DNA from: Betaproteobacteria bacterium RIFCSPLOWO2_12_FULL_68_20
Lineage (GTDB): Bacteria; Pseudomonadota; Gammaproteobacteria; Burkholderiales; SG8-39
NCBI GenBank assembly: GCA_001770655.1
Contig: MERQ01000105.1
Location: 1-48,769, forward strand
Direction: 5' to 3'
DNA: 48,769 bases
The notes beneath the pieces were generated by a model, which was not told the DNA's origin, made no database searches, and saw nothing but the letters and a program-made list of their open reading frames with translations. Below, piece by piece: positions 31,674-40,134 of this stretch (position 1 is its first letter; every line of letters starts with the position of its first letter). The position numbers and the translations under genes are program-made.

Positions 31674-32212
31674 ATGGCCAGGAGCTTGAGACGCGTCAGG
31701 GTAGCGCCGAAGGGCATGGGGCTCAACGACTTCGTCGCGCACGAGGAAGGGTTTTTCGAGCAGGAAGGCATCGAGGTCGAGTTCGAAGCCTCAAGGCGCT
31801 GCTCGAGGGCGAGGTCGAGGCGGCGAGCCTGCTGCCGCCGCAGATCGACATGGCAAGACAGCTCGGGTTGCGCATGGTGATGGAGGACGAGTTCCACACG
31901 CTGTGGTGGGTGCCGGAATCTGCGCCGCTCGACGATGTGCGCGCCTACCTCCGGGGCCTCGATCGCGCCGAGCGGGCGCTCGAGGAGAACCTGTCCAAGT
32001 ACCTGCACCTGTGGAAGATCGCGGTGCCGCCGGAGTTCGAGACCACTCACCCCTGGGACTTCAGCCGCTTCACGCGCGGCGAGCGCTTCGTCTATGCGCC
32101 GGTGCCGCGCGCGGAATTCGACGATACGCTGGCGCAGGTGAAGCGCTGGGGCCTCGACCAGCACCTGAGGGAGTTCTCGTTCGACAAACTGGCGTATCGC
32201 GCGCCGGCGTGA
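31674..32212 (+). pseudogene. NMT1/THI5-like ABC substrate-binding protein with an internal deletion
   Basis: The 5' part (ATG 31674 behind GAGGAGA) gives MARSLRRVRVAPKGMGLNDF ... GIEVEFEA. At about 31790 the family sequence jumps, in another frame, to LKALLEGEVEAASLLPPQID and continues to FDKLAYRAPA at 32212. About 39 N-terminal and 140 C-terminal residues remain; homologs of this NitT/TauT-like family are about 300 residues, so roughly 120 residues are missing and the frame is broken. No transport partners adjoin. I read it as a deletion pseudogene, or an assembly error at the joint. Confidence 0.75.
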
Positions 32213-32232
32213 TCTAGGTACCATTCGGCTCC

Positions 32233-33129
32233 ATGGCGAAGGGCGCTGTGGGGATGATCGGGCTCGGCATCATGGGCTCGGCGATGGCCGCGAACCTGGT
32301 GCGCGCGGGCTTCGCCGTGCACGGCTACGACATCCTGGCCGCGCGCCGCAGCGCCCTGCGGCGGATCGGAGGGCATCCGGCCCGCTCGATCGGCGATTTG
32401 GCCCGCCTGGCGCGAGTCGTGATCACTTCCCTCCCCGGCGTCGATGCGCTCGAGGACGTGACCGCGCAACTGAGCGTCGAGCCGCGCCGGATCGTGGTCG
32501 AGACGAGCACGCTGCCGATCGAGGACAAAGTCAGGTCGCTGCGCAGCCTGAAGCGCGTCGACTCGGTGGTGCTCGACTGCCCGCTCTCCGGGACCGGCGC
32601 GCAGGCGAAGACGAAGGACCTGGTCGTTTACGCGAGCGGCGACAGGGCGGCCTTCGCCAAGGCCCTGCCGTTTCTGCGCGGCTTCTCGCGCTCGCAGCAT
32701 TACCTCGGCGCCTTCGGCAACGGCAGCAGGATGAAATTCGTCGCCAACCTGCTGGTGGCGATCCATAACGTCTCGGCGGCCGAGGCGTTCGTGCTGGGCA
32801 TGAAGGCGGGGCTCGATCCCGAGACGATCCTGCGCGTCGCCGGCGACGGCGCGGGCAGCTCGCGCGTGTTCCAGATCCGCGGGCCGCTGATGGTGAAGGG
32901 TCGCTACCAGCCCGCGACCATGAAAGTCGAGGTGTGGCAGAAGGATATGAAGATCATCGGCGAGTTCGCCGCGCGGCTCGGCTGCCCGACGCCGCTTTTC
33001 AGCGCCTGCGCGCCGCTCTACAACGCCGCGATGGCGCAGGGCTTCTCGGCGCAGGACACGGCGTCGGTGTGCGCCGTGCTCGAGAACATGGCGCGGGTCG
33101 GCCCCTCGCGGCGACGATCCCGCGCCTGA
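32233..33129 (+). CDS. 3-hydroxyisobutyrate dehydrogenase-family NAD(P)-dependent oxidoreductase
   Basis: A 298-residue beta-hydroxyacid dehydrogenase. MIGLGIMGSAMAANLVRAGF is the Rossmann GxGxxG motif. CPLSGTGAQA carries the substrate-binding SGT region, and GNGSRMKFVANLLV contains the catalytic Lys. These enzymes oxidise 3-hydroxyisobutyrate, tartronate semialdehyde or related short hydroxyacids. The stop codon lies in a perfect hairpin shared with the convergent CoA-transferase gene. Confidence 0.8.
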   Translation: MAKGAVGMIGLGIMGSAMAANLVRAGFAVHGYDILAARRSALRRIGGHPARSIGDLARLARVVITSLPGVDALEDVTAQLSVEPRRIVVETSTLPIEDKVRSLRSLKRVDSVVLDCPLSGTGAQAKTKDLVVYASGDRAAFAKALPFLRGFSRSQHYLGAFGNGSRMKFVANLLVAIHNVSAAEAFVLGMKAGLDPETILRVAGDGAGSSRVFQIRGPLMVKGRYQPATMKVEVWQKDMKIIGEFAARLGCPTPLFSACAPLYNAAMAQGFSAQDTASVCAVLENMARVGPSRRRSRA

Positions 33130-33146
33130 GCGCGAAGCGCTCAGGC
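33124..33146. terminator. Perfect 10-bp hairpin containing both stop codons of a convergent pair
   Basis: GCCTGAGCGC (33124-33133) pairs with GCGCTCAGGC (33137-33146) around a GAA loop. The TGA stop of each gene lies in one arm. A bidirectional terminator is likely; T runs are absent. Confidence 0.6.
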
Positions 33147-34391
33147 CTTGCCGAACGCTCCCTGCTCCCGAAACGCGGACACTTCGTCCCCGCCGAAGCC
33201 CCTTTGCAGGAGGATCTCCTCGGTGTGCGCGCCGAGCCGGGGAGGCGGCCGATCGACCCGGGCCGGCGTCCCGCCGAGCTTGAAGGGCGACGAAACCGCT
33301 TTCAGGGGCCGGCCGTCGACGCCGATTTCCACCAGCCCGCCGGCCTCGGCCAGCTGCCCGTGATCGGCGGCCTCGCCGATCGAATTCACCTTGGCGACGT
33401 TGACGCGGGCGGCGCTCAGGCGCTTCACCAGCTCGCCGCAGGACATGGTCCTGGTGACCGCGCCGAGGGCTTCGATCAGCTCGGCGCGCAGGCGCAGGCG
33501 GTCGAGGCTGCGGCGAAACTCGGGCCGATCCAGCCGCGCGGGGGCGAGCGCCGCCGCGCATCGCCGCCACATCTCGTCGCTCGGCGCGATGATCACCACG
33601 CCGCCGTCGGAGGCAGGGAATACCTGGTTCGGAACGCTGAGGTGGTTGGCCGTTCCCATGGGCTTGCGCACGGTCCCGTCGAGCCAGTACTCGGTGTAGA
33701 AGTAATTCATCAGGTGGGCCGAACCGAGCAGCAGCGACGTCTCGACGGCCTGGCCTTCGCCGGTGCGCTCGCGATGGTACAAGGCCGCCAGCACGGCAGC
33801 GACCATGGCGAGGCCGGCGTGAAGATCGATTGCGGCGGTCCCGCAGCGCACGGGCGGCCGGCCGGGCTCGCCCGTGATGCTCATCAGGCCGCTGTGCGCC
33901 TGGAGCGCAAGGTCGTTGGCGCCGACCTGGGCGAGCGGCCCCTCCTTGCCGTAGGCGAAGAACTCGCAATAGATCACGCGCCGATTGGCGGCCCTGATCG
34001 CGTCGTAGCCCAGGCCCCAGCGAGCCATCGCGCCCGGCCTGAAGTTGTGCACCAGCACGTCGCTCCCGGCGGACAGCCTGAACGCGACCTCGCGCCCCGC
34101 CGGACAACCCAGGTCCAGCGCGATGCTTCGCTTGTTGCGGTTGAGCGCGAGGAACGGCGGGCTCGCGGCGCCCGGCGCGCGCAGCGCCTGCTCGGTCATG
34201 CCGTAGTAGCGCGCCTCGTCGCCCTTGCGAGGCTCCTCGACCTTGACGACGTCGGCGCCGAGATCGCCGAGGATCTGCGTGCCGGCGGGCGCCGCGAACA
34301 CGCGCGAGAAATCCAGGACCCGGATGCCGTCGAGTGCGCCCGGCATCCATGCTCCGCGATCCTGGTCGCTGACGTCGCGGCCGGCAGCCAT
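33141..34391 (-). CDS. CaiB/BaiF-type (family III) CoA-transferase
   Basis: A 416-residue protein; MPGALDGIRVLDFS (34346) is an alternative start. The family core is visible in VLDFSRVFAAPAGTQILGDL, NRNKRSIALDLG and GANDLALQAHSGLM; the Asp in ANDLALQA is at the position of the catalytic Asp of formyl-CoA transferase. RCGTAAIDLHAGLAMVAAVL follows. It moves CoA between carboxylic acids, and may supply the acyl-CoA used by the divergent enoyl-CoA hydratase, 154 bases away. Donor and acceptor acids are unknown. Confidence 0.85.
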   Translation of the reverse strand: MAAGRDVSDQDRGAWMPGALDGIRVLDFSRVFAAPAGTQILGDLGADVVKVEEPRKGDEARYYGMTEQALRAPGAASPPFLALNRNKRSIALDLGCPAGREVAFRLSAGSDVLVHNFRPGAMARWGLGYDAIRAANRRVIYCEFFAYGKEGPLAQVGANDLALQAHSGLMSITGEPGRPPVRCGTAAIDLHAGLAMVAAVLAALYHRERTGEGQAVETSLLLGSAHLMNYFYTEYWLDGTVRKPMGTANHLSVPNQVFPASDGGVVIIAPSDEMWRRCAAALAPARLDRPEFRRSLDRLRLRAELIEALGAVTRTMSCGELVKRLSAARVNVAKVNSIGEAADHGQLAEAGGLVEIGVDGRPLKAVSSPFKLGGTPARVDRPPPRLGAHTEEILLQRGFGGDEVSAFREQGAFGKA

Positions 34392-34545
34392 CCGCGCTAG
34401 CCTAACAGCGAACCCGTGATCGCGAAATCAGGGTTCGCCCGCGGGCAGGCGGTTGAGGAACCCGGTCACCAGCGCGGCGAACCGGTCGGGTGCCTGGTAC
34501 GGGACGAAGCGAGCCGCAACTGCTACAGTCCGAACGCAGGCAACC

Positions 34546-35319
34546 ATGGATCTCGAGCTGTTTCGCCTCGACGTCGCCGAAGGCATAGCGACGGTCACTT
34601 TCGACCGGCCGCCCGTGAACGCGCAGAACCGGCGCTCGCGCGAGGAGCTGATCCGGATTTTCGATGCGCTCAGCGACCGGGACGACGTCCGGGTCGTGGT
34701 CCTGACCGCGGCCGGCGAGGTGTTCTCGGCCGGCGCCGACGTCAAGGAGCGCATCGATCTCGCCAAGGAGCCCGGCGACTACCCGCGCCATAACCGGCTG
34801 ACACGCGAGTTCTTCTACGCGGTGACCGATTGCGCCAAGCCGGTGATCGCGGCCGTCAACGGCCCGGCGATCGGCGCCGGCTTCGTCCTGATGCTCGCCT
34901 GCGACATCATGCTGGCTTCCGACAACGCCTATTTCGTGATGCCGGAGATCGACGTCGGCCTGGCGGGCGGGGCGCGCTTCCTGATGCAGCATTTCGGCCG
35001 CTCCCGTTCCCGCACCCTGTACTTCACCGGGCGCCGCGTCCCGGCCGCGGAGCTCTATCGGCTCGGCGTGATCGAAGCCTGCCCGCCGCGCGACCAGCTG
35101 ATGGCTGCGGCGCTGGAGATCGCCCGCGAGATCGCCGCCAAGAGCCCGCTCGCCGTGCGCAAGGTGAAACGAGCCTTCAACGCGGTCGAGGAGATGCCGG
35201 CGCGCGACGCCTACCGTTTCGAGCAGACTGTCACGGTAGAGCTGTCGCAGTCCGAAGATGCCCGCGAGGCGCAGCGGGCGTTCATCGAGAAGCGCAAGCC
35301 GGTGTTCAAGGGCCGTTGA
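34546..35319 (+). CDS. Enoyl-CoA hydratase/isomerase family protein
   Basis: A 257-residue crotonase-fold protein. The start at MDLELFRLDV is chosen because the longer upstream frame lacks family sequence. FSAGADVKERIDL is the oxyanion-hole loop and VNGPAIGAGFVLMLACDIML the second conserved stretch. PEIDVGLAGGARFLMQHFG places Glu at the usual hydratase active-site region. It probably acts on an aromatic- or fatty-acyl-CoA in the cytoplasm. A TACAGT -10-like box lies 16 bases upstream. Confidence 0.8.
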   Translation: MDLELFRLDVAEGIATVTFDRPPVNAQNRRSREELIRIFDALSDRDDVRVVVLTAAGEVFSAGADVKERIDLAKEPGDYPRHNRLTREFFYAVTDCAKPVIAAVNGPAIGAGFVLMLACDIMLASDNAYFVMPEIDVGLAGGARFLMQHFGRSRSRTLYFTGRRVPAAELYRLGVIEACPPRDQLMAAALEIAREIAAKSPLAVRKVKRAFNAVEEMPARDAYRFEQTVTVELSQSEDAREAQRAFIEKRKPVFKGR

Positions 35320-35333
35320 CCAGGATTGCGAAC

Positions 35334-35963
35334 GTGACCAAGAAACCCATGGCTGGCTGGCGACAGGTCCGCAACTGGTCGAAGAGCGAAATGCTGAAGC
35401 GCGTGGCGCGCTTCGGGAAGCTGAAAGGCTCCGACGGCGGGCTGCCCGACAGCCCGCTGCCCGAATGCCGCCGCAAGCTGTTCGCCGTGATCGGCTTCCA
35501 GCCGCCCCGGGAAAAGCAAAACCGGGCTACGACATCGCCGGTAGGAGAGGACGCCTCGGCGATGCCGGCGATCCCCATCGCGGAGGGCTTCAACCTCGGC
35601 TACTGCAAGGCGAAGCCCGGGCGCGGGCCGCTCATGCACAACCACGACAGCAACGAGACCTTCATCGCGATGACCGGCCGCTGGCGCTGCGAGTGGAACG
35701 AGGGCGGCGCCAAGGAGCACGTGGACCTCGCGCCGCTCGACGTGATCTCGTTCCCGGTCGGCGTCGCGCGCCGCTTCATGAACGTGACCTACGACCAGCC
35801 CGCAAAGGAGCACGTCCTCATGTTCATCATCGGCGGCGACCAGCCGCAGGCGGAATTCACGCCGCTGGCGATGCAGCGCTGCGAGCAGTGGGCGGCGCGG
35901 CGAGCAGCGTCCCGCGCGCGAAAGCCAGGATCGTCCTCACGAGCACGAGCGCGACGAAGATAG
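35334..35963 (+). CDS. Cupin-domain protein
   Basis: A 209-residue protein starting at GTG behind AGGA, 15 bases after the hydratase stop. The single cupin contains LMHNHDSNETFIAMTGRWRC and PLDVISFPVGVARRFMNV, the two conserved cupin motifs with likely metal ligands His, His and Glu. It may be a small-molecule binding or dioxygenase-type cupin. The last 36 codons, an arginine/alanine-rich tail, overlap the convergent TDT transporter gene by 107 bases; the true end may have been altered by a lost stop codon. Confidence 0.65.
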   Translation: MTKKPMAGWRQVRNWSKSEMLKRVARFGKLKGSDGGLPDSPLPECRRKLFAVIGFQPPREKQNRATTSPVGEDASAMPAIPIAEGFNLGYCKAKPGRGPLMHNHDSNETFIAMTGRWRCEWNEGGAKEHVDLAPLDVISFPVGVARRFMNVTYDQPAKEHVLMFIIGGDQPQAEFTPLAMQRCEQWAARRAASRARKPGSSSRARARRR

Positions 35964-36843
35964 TCGCGAGCGCGAGGGCGGCGGCCGCGACCGCCTTCCA
36001 GACCGGTTCGGGATGCGCCTGCGCGTAGCGCGCGGCTGCCCAGGCGAGCGCATCGAGCGGAAACGTGAACGACCACCAGGGCGGACCGAACGCCCAGCGC
36101 AGGAATCCCCTCGCGTAGAAAAGGAGCGCGATCGCCAGCACGACCGCGAAGAAGAAGAGCGCCTCGAGCGGCTCCGAGCCGTAGAACACGGCGCCGTGCG
36201 CATAGATGAGCGCGGGCGGCACGAGCAGGGTGAACCAGCTCGGGCGCATCGCCTCGGGAAGCGCCGGACCGGCCACCGCGCGATAGAACACCAGCCCCAT
36301 GACGAGCGGCGACACCGCGGCGGAGACGCCGAACATGAAGCGCGCTGCGTCTCCGTGACCCAGCGCGAGCCCCGGGCCGGGAACCACGATGCCGCCGATG
36401 AAGAGGATCATCCACTCGGCGTTCACGTGCGCGAGCTCGATTCCTCCCGCGAGCACGCGCGCGATGCCCCACACCTGGAACGCGAAAAGCAGCGTGGCGC
36501 CCGCCCACCAGAGGACGCTGCCGAGAAACGGAAAATAGGAGCCGAGGCCTCCGCCCACCAGCGCCAGCGCGAGCGGCAGCGTCGCGCAGAAGCCCATTTG
36601 CGCGGGATTGAATTCCTCGCGCACCGCGCCGGGATGGCGGATCAGCTTGACGAGGTACGCGGGAAGGAGGATGGCGAGCGCCAGCGCGCCGAGCCCGATC
36701 CACAGCTCGGTGAAATACGCCGGCGCGCGCAGCACGCCCGGGAACACCGGCGCAGCGAGTCGCGCGCTCAAGCCCAGCCCGGCGAGCCCCATCACCGCGC
36801 CGAACATCCCGACCGGGAGAAAGCGGATCGACTGGCTGCTCAA
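35857..36843 (-). CDS. TDT-family transporter (TehA/SLAC1-like)
   Basis: A 328-residue, ten-helix membrane protein. SIRFLPVGMFGAVMGLAGLG is the family's first helix, with YFTELWIGLGALALAIL, EWMILFIGGIVVPG and SWFTLLVPPALIYAHGAVFY later. The TTG start overlaps the LivF stop (TTGA), so it is the last gene of the thirteen-gene operon; an ATG at 36807 is an alternative. The family includes C4-dicarboxylate and sulfite exporters and anion channels. Here it may remove a product of the imported substrate. Confidence 0.75.
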   Translation of the reverse strand: MSSQSIRFLPVGMFGAVMGLAGLGLSARLAAPVFPGVLRAPAYFTELWIGLGALALAILLPAYLVKLIRHPGAVREEFNPAQMGFCATLPLALALVGGGLGSYFPFLGSVLWWAGATLLFAFQVWGIARVLAGGIELAHVNAEWMILFIGGIVVPGPGLALGHGDAARFMFGVSAAVSPLVMGLVFYRAVAGPALPEAMRPSWFTLLVPPALIYAHGAVFYGSEPLEALFFFAVVLAIALLFYARGFLRWAFGPPWWSFTFPLDALAWAAARYAQAHPEPVWKAVAAAALALATIFVALVLVRTILAFARGTLLAAPPTARSAASPAA

Positions 36844-37574
36844 GCCGCCGAGCCCAGGTAGTAGTTCTTCACCAGCTCGTTCTGCTCCAGCGCAGCGACG
36901 TCGCCCTCGAACACGATCTCGCCGTGCACGATGATGTAGCCGCGGTCGGCGATGCGGATCGCCTGGTGGAAGTTCTGCTCGGCCATCAGCACGGTGAGCC
37001 CGTAGCGCTCCTTCAGCTCCTTGATCTTGGTGATGGTGTGCGACACCAGGATCGGCGCGAGGCCGACCGAGGGCTCGTCCACCAGCAGCAGCCGCGGCGC
37101 GCTCATCAGCGCGCGGCCGATCGCCAGCATCTGCTGCTGGCCGCCCGAGAGCGAGCCGGCGAGCTGGCGGCGGCGCTCCACCAGCACCGGGAACACCTCG
37201 AAGCAGAACGCCAGGTTCTTGCCGATGTCGGCGCGCGCGAGCGGGCGGAACGCCCCGAGCAGCAGGTTCTCCTCGACCGTCAGCTTGGGGAAGAGCCTGC
37301 GGCCCTCCGGCACCATGGCGACGCCGAGGTTGACGATCTCCTCGGTCGACAGCCGCACCAGGTCGTGGCGCGCGCCGTCGATCTCGAGGGTCACCGAGCC
37401 GCGCGTGGGCCGCACCATGCCCATGATGCACTTCATGAGCGTGCTCTTGCCGTTGCCGTTGGTGCCGAGCAGCGCCACCGTCTCGCCGTCGCGGATGCCG
37501 AGCGACACGCCGTGCAGGGCGCGCACCGCGCCGTAGCCGGCGTCGACGTCGCGAATGGCGAGGCTAAGCGCCAA
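36840..37574 (-). CDS. livF: Branched-chain amino acid-type ABC transporter ATPase LivF (first copy)
   Basis: A 244-residue ATPase. Walker A is GTNGNGKSTLMKCIMG, signature SLSGGQQQMLAIGRAL, Walker B LLLVDEPSVGLAP and H-loop region VLMAEQNFHQAI, all intact. The length and the C-terminal NYYLG are LivF-typical. It starts with TTG inside the last codons of livG (11-base overlap). Partners are the adjacent LivG, LivM, LivH and binding protein. Confidence 0.85.
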   Translation of the reverse strand: MALSLAIRDVDAGYGAVRALHGVSLGIRDGETVALLGTNGNGKSTLMKCIMGMVRPTRGSVTLEIDGARHDLVRLSTEEIVNLGVAMVPEGRRLFPKLTVEENLLLGAFRPLARADIGKNLAFCFEVFPVLVERRRQLAGSLSGGQQQMLAIGRALMSAPRLLLVDEPSVGLAPILVSHTITKIKELKERYGLTVLMAEQNFHQAIRIADRGYIIVHGEIVFEGDVAALEQNELVKNYYLGSAA

Positions 37575-38289
37575 GGTAGGCCCGCTGCACGCCGGCGTCC
37601 TGCACGATCGACTCCGGCGTGCCCTCGCAGATGATCTGGCCGGCGTCCAGGCAAATGACGCGCTCGGAGAAGCGCATCACCGCGTGCATGATGTGCTCGA
37701 TCATGATGATGGTAATGCCCGAGTTGTTGAGCTTGCGCAGGATCGCGAGCACCTCGGCGACCTCGTTGGGCGCCAGTCCCGCCATGACCTCGTCAGAGAT
37801 CAGCAGCCGCGGCTTGGCGGCGAGCGCGCGGGCGAGCTCCAGCTTGCGCATGTCGACCTGCGTCAGGCCGGCGGAGTTTTCGTGCGCGCGGTGAACCAGG
37901 CCGATCAGCTCCAGCACGCGCATCGCCTCGTCGAGGACGCGCCCGTGCGCGGCGCGCGACCTCGCGGCATATTCCAGCGGCACCCGCAGGTTGTCGAGCA
38001 CCGTCATGCTGGCAAACGGCTTCGGGATCTGAAAACTGCGCGCGATTCCGGCGCGGGCCCTCAGGTGCGGCAGCAGCCGGGTGACGTCGCGGCCCTCGAA
38101 ATGAATCTCCCCGACGTCGTTGTACAGCGCCCCCGAGATGCAGGTGATCAGGGTGGTCTTGCCCGAGCCGTTCGGGCCGATCAGGCCGAGGCGCTCGCCG
38201 GCGCGCACGCTGAGCGAGACGTTGTCCAGCGCGACGAAGCCGCCGAAACGCTTGCTCAGCCTGGTGACCCGCAACAGTTCGCCGCTCAT
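37564..38289 (-). CDS. livG: LivG-type ABC transporter ATPase with divergent signature motif (first copy)
   Basis: A 241-residue ATPase. Walker A GPNGSGKTTLITCISG and the Q-loop region SFQIPKPFASMTVL are LivG-typical. The signature that usually reads L-S-x-G-E/Q is here GLTQVDMRKLELARAL, and Walker B is LLISDEVMAGLAP with Val instead of the usual Pro; the catalytic Glu is kept. This marks a distinct LivG subfamily rather than a dead protein. Overlaps livM by four bases (ATGA). Confidence 0.82.
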   Translation of the reverse strand: MSGELLRVTRLSKRFGGFVALDNVSLSVRAGERLGLIGPNGSGKTTLITCISGALYNDVGEIHFEGRDVTRLLPHLRARAGIARSFQIPKPFASMTVLDNLRVPLEYAARSRAAHGRVLDEAMRVLELIGLVHRAHENSAGLTQVDMRKLELARALAAKPRLLISDEVMAGLAPNEVAEVLAILRKLNNSGITIIMIEHIMHAVMRFSERVICLDAGQIICEGTPESIVQDAGVQRAYLGA

Positions 38290-39230
38290 GGCTTGCGCCT
38301 GCGCAGGTGCTTGCGCGCCAGCCCGACGATGCCCTGCGGCGCGAGCGTGATGAACACCACCAGCATCACCCCGACGATCAGCACGTTCATCTCGGAGGAC
38401 ACAGTCACCTTGACGATCTCCTGCGTCGTGCCCACCAGCAGCGCGCCGATCACCGGGCCGAGCCAGTGCGCCGTGCCGCCGATCATCGGCATCGCGATGG
38501 CGTTTACCGCGATGAACAGGTTGAACGCCGAACTCGGGTCGACGAAGGTGACGAAGAACGGGAACGGCGCCCCGGCAACGCCCATCATCGCGCCCATCAC
38601 GGTGGTCGAGACCAGCTTCAGCCTGAGGGTCGGCACCCCGGCGCACTCGGCGGCGACTTCGTCGTCGCGGATCGCGGCAAGCCCCCGGCCGATGCGCGAG
38701 GAGCTGAGCATCCTGGAGATCGCCACCGCCGCCAGCGTCAGCAGCAGCATCACCACGAACAGCATCTGGATGTAGCTGTCGAACCAGAGGTGCTTTTCCG
38801 GTGTCAGGATATAAGTACCCTTGGCGCCGCCGACGTAGGACCAGTTGATGACCAGCGTCTCGATGACGATCGCCATGGCGAGCGTGGCGATGGCAAAGTA
38901 CACGCCTTTCAGCCGCAGCGTCAGGTAGCCCAGGCCGAGCCCGACCAGGCCGCCGACCGCGCCGCCAGCCAGGATCAGCAGCGGCAGCGGCAGGCCGAGC
39001 GCCTTGTTGAGCGCCACCGTGGTGTACGCGCCGATGGCGAAGAACCCGGCGCTGCCGAAGTTCACGTAGCCGGTGAAGCCGCCGAGGATGTTCCAGGCGA
39101 TCGCCATCAGCGCGGCCTGCAGGATCAGGTAGAGCGCGTTGTAGTAATACTCGTTCGCCACCGCCCCGGTGAGCGCCAGGCCCGCGGCGAAGATGGCGGC
39201 GAGCGCGCCCCAGAACGCGGCCGATTTCAT
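38286..39230 (-). CDS. livM: LivM-type ABC transporter permease (first copy)
   Basis: A 314-residue membrane protein. AIAWNILGGFTGYVNFGSAG is the conserved LivM helix pair, and RGLAAIRDDEVAAECAGVPT the cytoplasmic coupling loop with the ATPase. The start codon directly follows the LivH stop. It pairs with LivH to form the import channel. Confidence 0.85.
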   Translation of the reverse strand: MKSAAFWGALAAIFAAGLALTGAVANEYYYNALYLILQAALMAIAWNILGGFTGYVNFGSAGFFAIGAYTTVALNKALGLPLPLLILAGGAVGGLVGLGLGYLTLRLKGVYFAIATLAMAIVIETLVINWSYVGGAKGTYILTPEKHLWFDSYIQMLFVVMLLLTLAAVAISRMLSSSRIGRGLAAIRDDEVAAECAGVPTLRLKLVSTTVMGAMMGVAGAPFPFFVTFVDPSSAFNLFIAVNAIAMPMIGGTAHWLGPVIGALLVGTTQEIVKVTVSSEMNVLIVGVMLVVFITLAPQGIVGLARKHLRRRKP

Positions 39231-40106
39231 CTACTGCCTGCCGAACAGCCCGGCGGGGCGCAGTGCGAGCGTCAGCGCCAGCACGCCGAACGCGACCGCC
39301 GGGGACCACGACGGCCCGGCGAAGGTCGCCACCATGCTCTCGACGATGCCGAGGATCAGCGCGGCGATGAACATGCCCTTGATGCTGCCCATGCCGCCGA
39401 GCACCACGATGGCGAAGGCGCGCCCGATGTAGAGCCGCCCCACCGAGGGCTCGACCGGGCCGATGATGATCAGCAGCGACCCGGCGATCGCCGCGGTAGC
39501 GATCCCCAGGCCGAAGGCCCACTGCTTGATGCGCACCGGGTCCGCGCCCATCAGCTGCAGCGCGAGGCGGTCCTGCGCCACCGCCTGGATGGCGCGACCC
39601 ATGAAGGTGTGCGACATGTACGCGTAGATGGCCGCGGTGAGCGCCGCGGACACCGCGAACGGCACCAGCATGCGCAGCGGAAAGTCGACGAAGCCGATGC
39701 GCCAGGTCTGGCCGATGTAGCCGGCCTGCACCAGGCGGTAGTCGACGCCGTAGATCAGGATCAGCACCACCTCGATGATGAACATGACGCCGAAAAAGAA
39801 TGCCAGCCCGGAAAGCGATTCCTGGCCGGTGCGCTCGAAGGCGAGGAAGTAGACCCGGTAGATCAGCGCACCGACGAAGAAGAAAGCGGGCGCCGCCAGC
39901 AACCCGACCAGGACGGGGTCGAAGCCGAAGCGGCTGTTCAGGATGTAGGCGATGTACGCCCCGACGATGATGAACGCCGGGTGCGCGATGTTGACGATAT
40001 CGAGCTGGCCGAAGACGATCGCCAGCCCGATCGCCACGGCGGCGTAGAAGCCGCCGAGCAATATCCCCGCGACGACGGCGTTCGCTAGGAGATCCGCGGA
40101 AAACAC
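39231..40106 (-). CDS. livH: LivH-type ABC transporter permease (first copy)
   Basis: A 291-residue permease with eight to nine helices. GGFYAAVAIGLAIVFGQLDI and VNIAHPAFIIVGAYIAYIL are typical of LivH, with FAIVVLGGMGSIKGMFIAAL near the C-terminus and the end PAGLFGRQ. It sits 28 bases after the binding-protein gene. Confidence 0.85.
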   Translation of the reverse strand: MFSADLLANAVVAGILLGGFYAAVAIGLAIVFGQLDIVNIAHPAFIIVGAYIAYILNSRFGFDPVLVGLLAAPAFFFVGALIYRVYFLAFERTGQESLSGLAFFFGVMFIIEVVLILIYGVDYRLVQAGYIGQTWRIGFVDFPLRMLVPFAVSAALTAAIYAYMSHTFMGRAIQAVAQDRLALQLMGADPVRIKQWAFGLGIATAAIAGSLLIIIGPVEPSVGRLYIGRAFAIVVLGGMGSIKGMFIAALILGIVESMVATFAGPSWSPAVAFGVLALTLALRPAGLFGRQ

Positions 40107-40134
40107 CGTCGCGCGGGCGCCCTACGGTCGCGGG

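Noticed and set aside
36840-37431. A continuous frame joining the TDT transporter to sequence in the livF region (35857-37431)
   Set aside because: The upstream part is the out-of-frame shadow of LivF; the transporter starts at TTG 36843 or ATG 36807.
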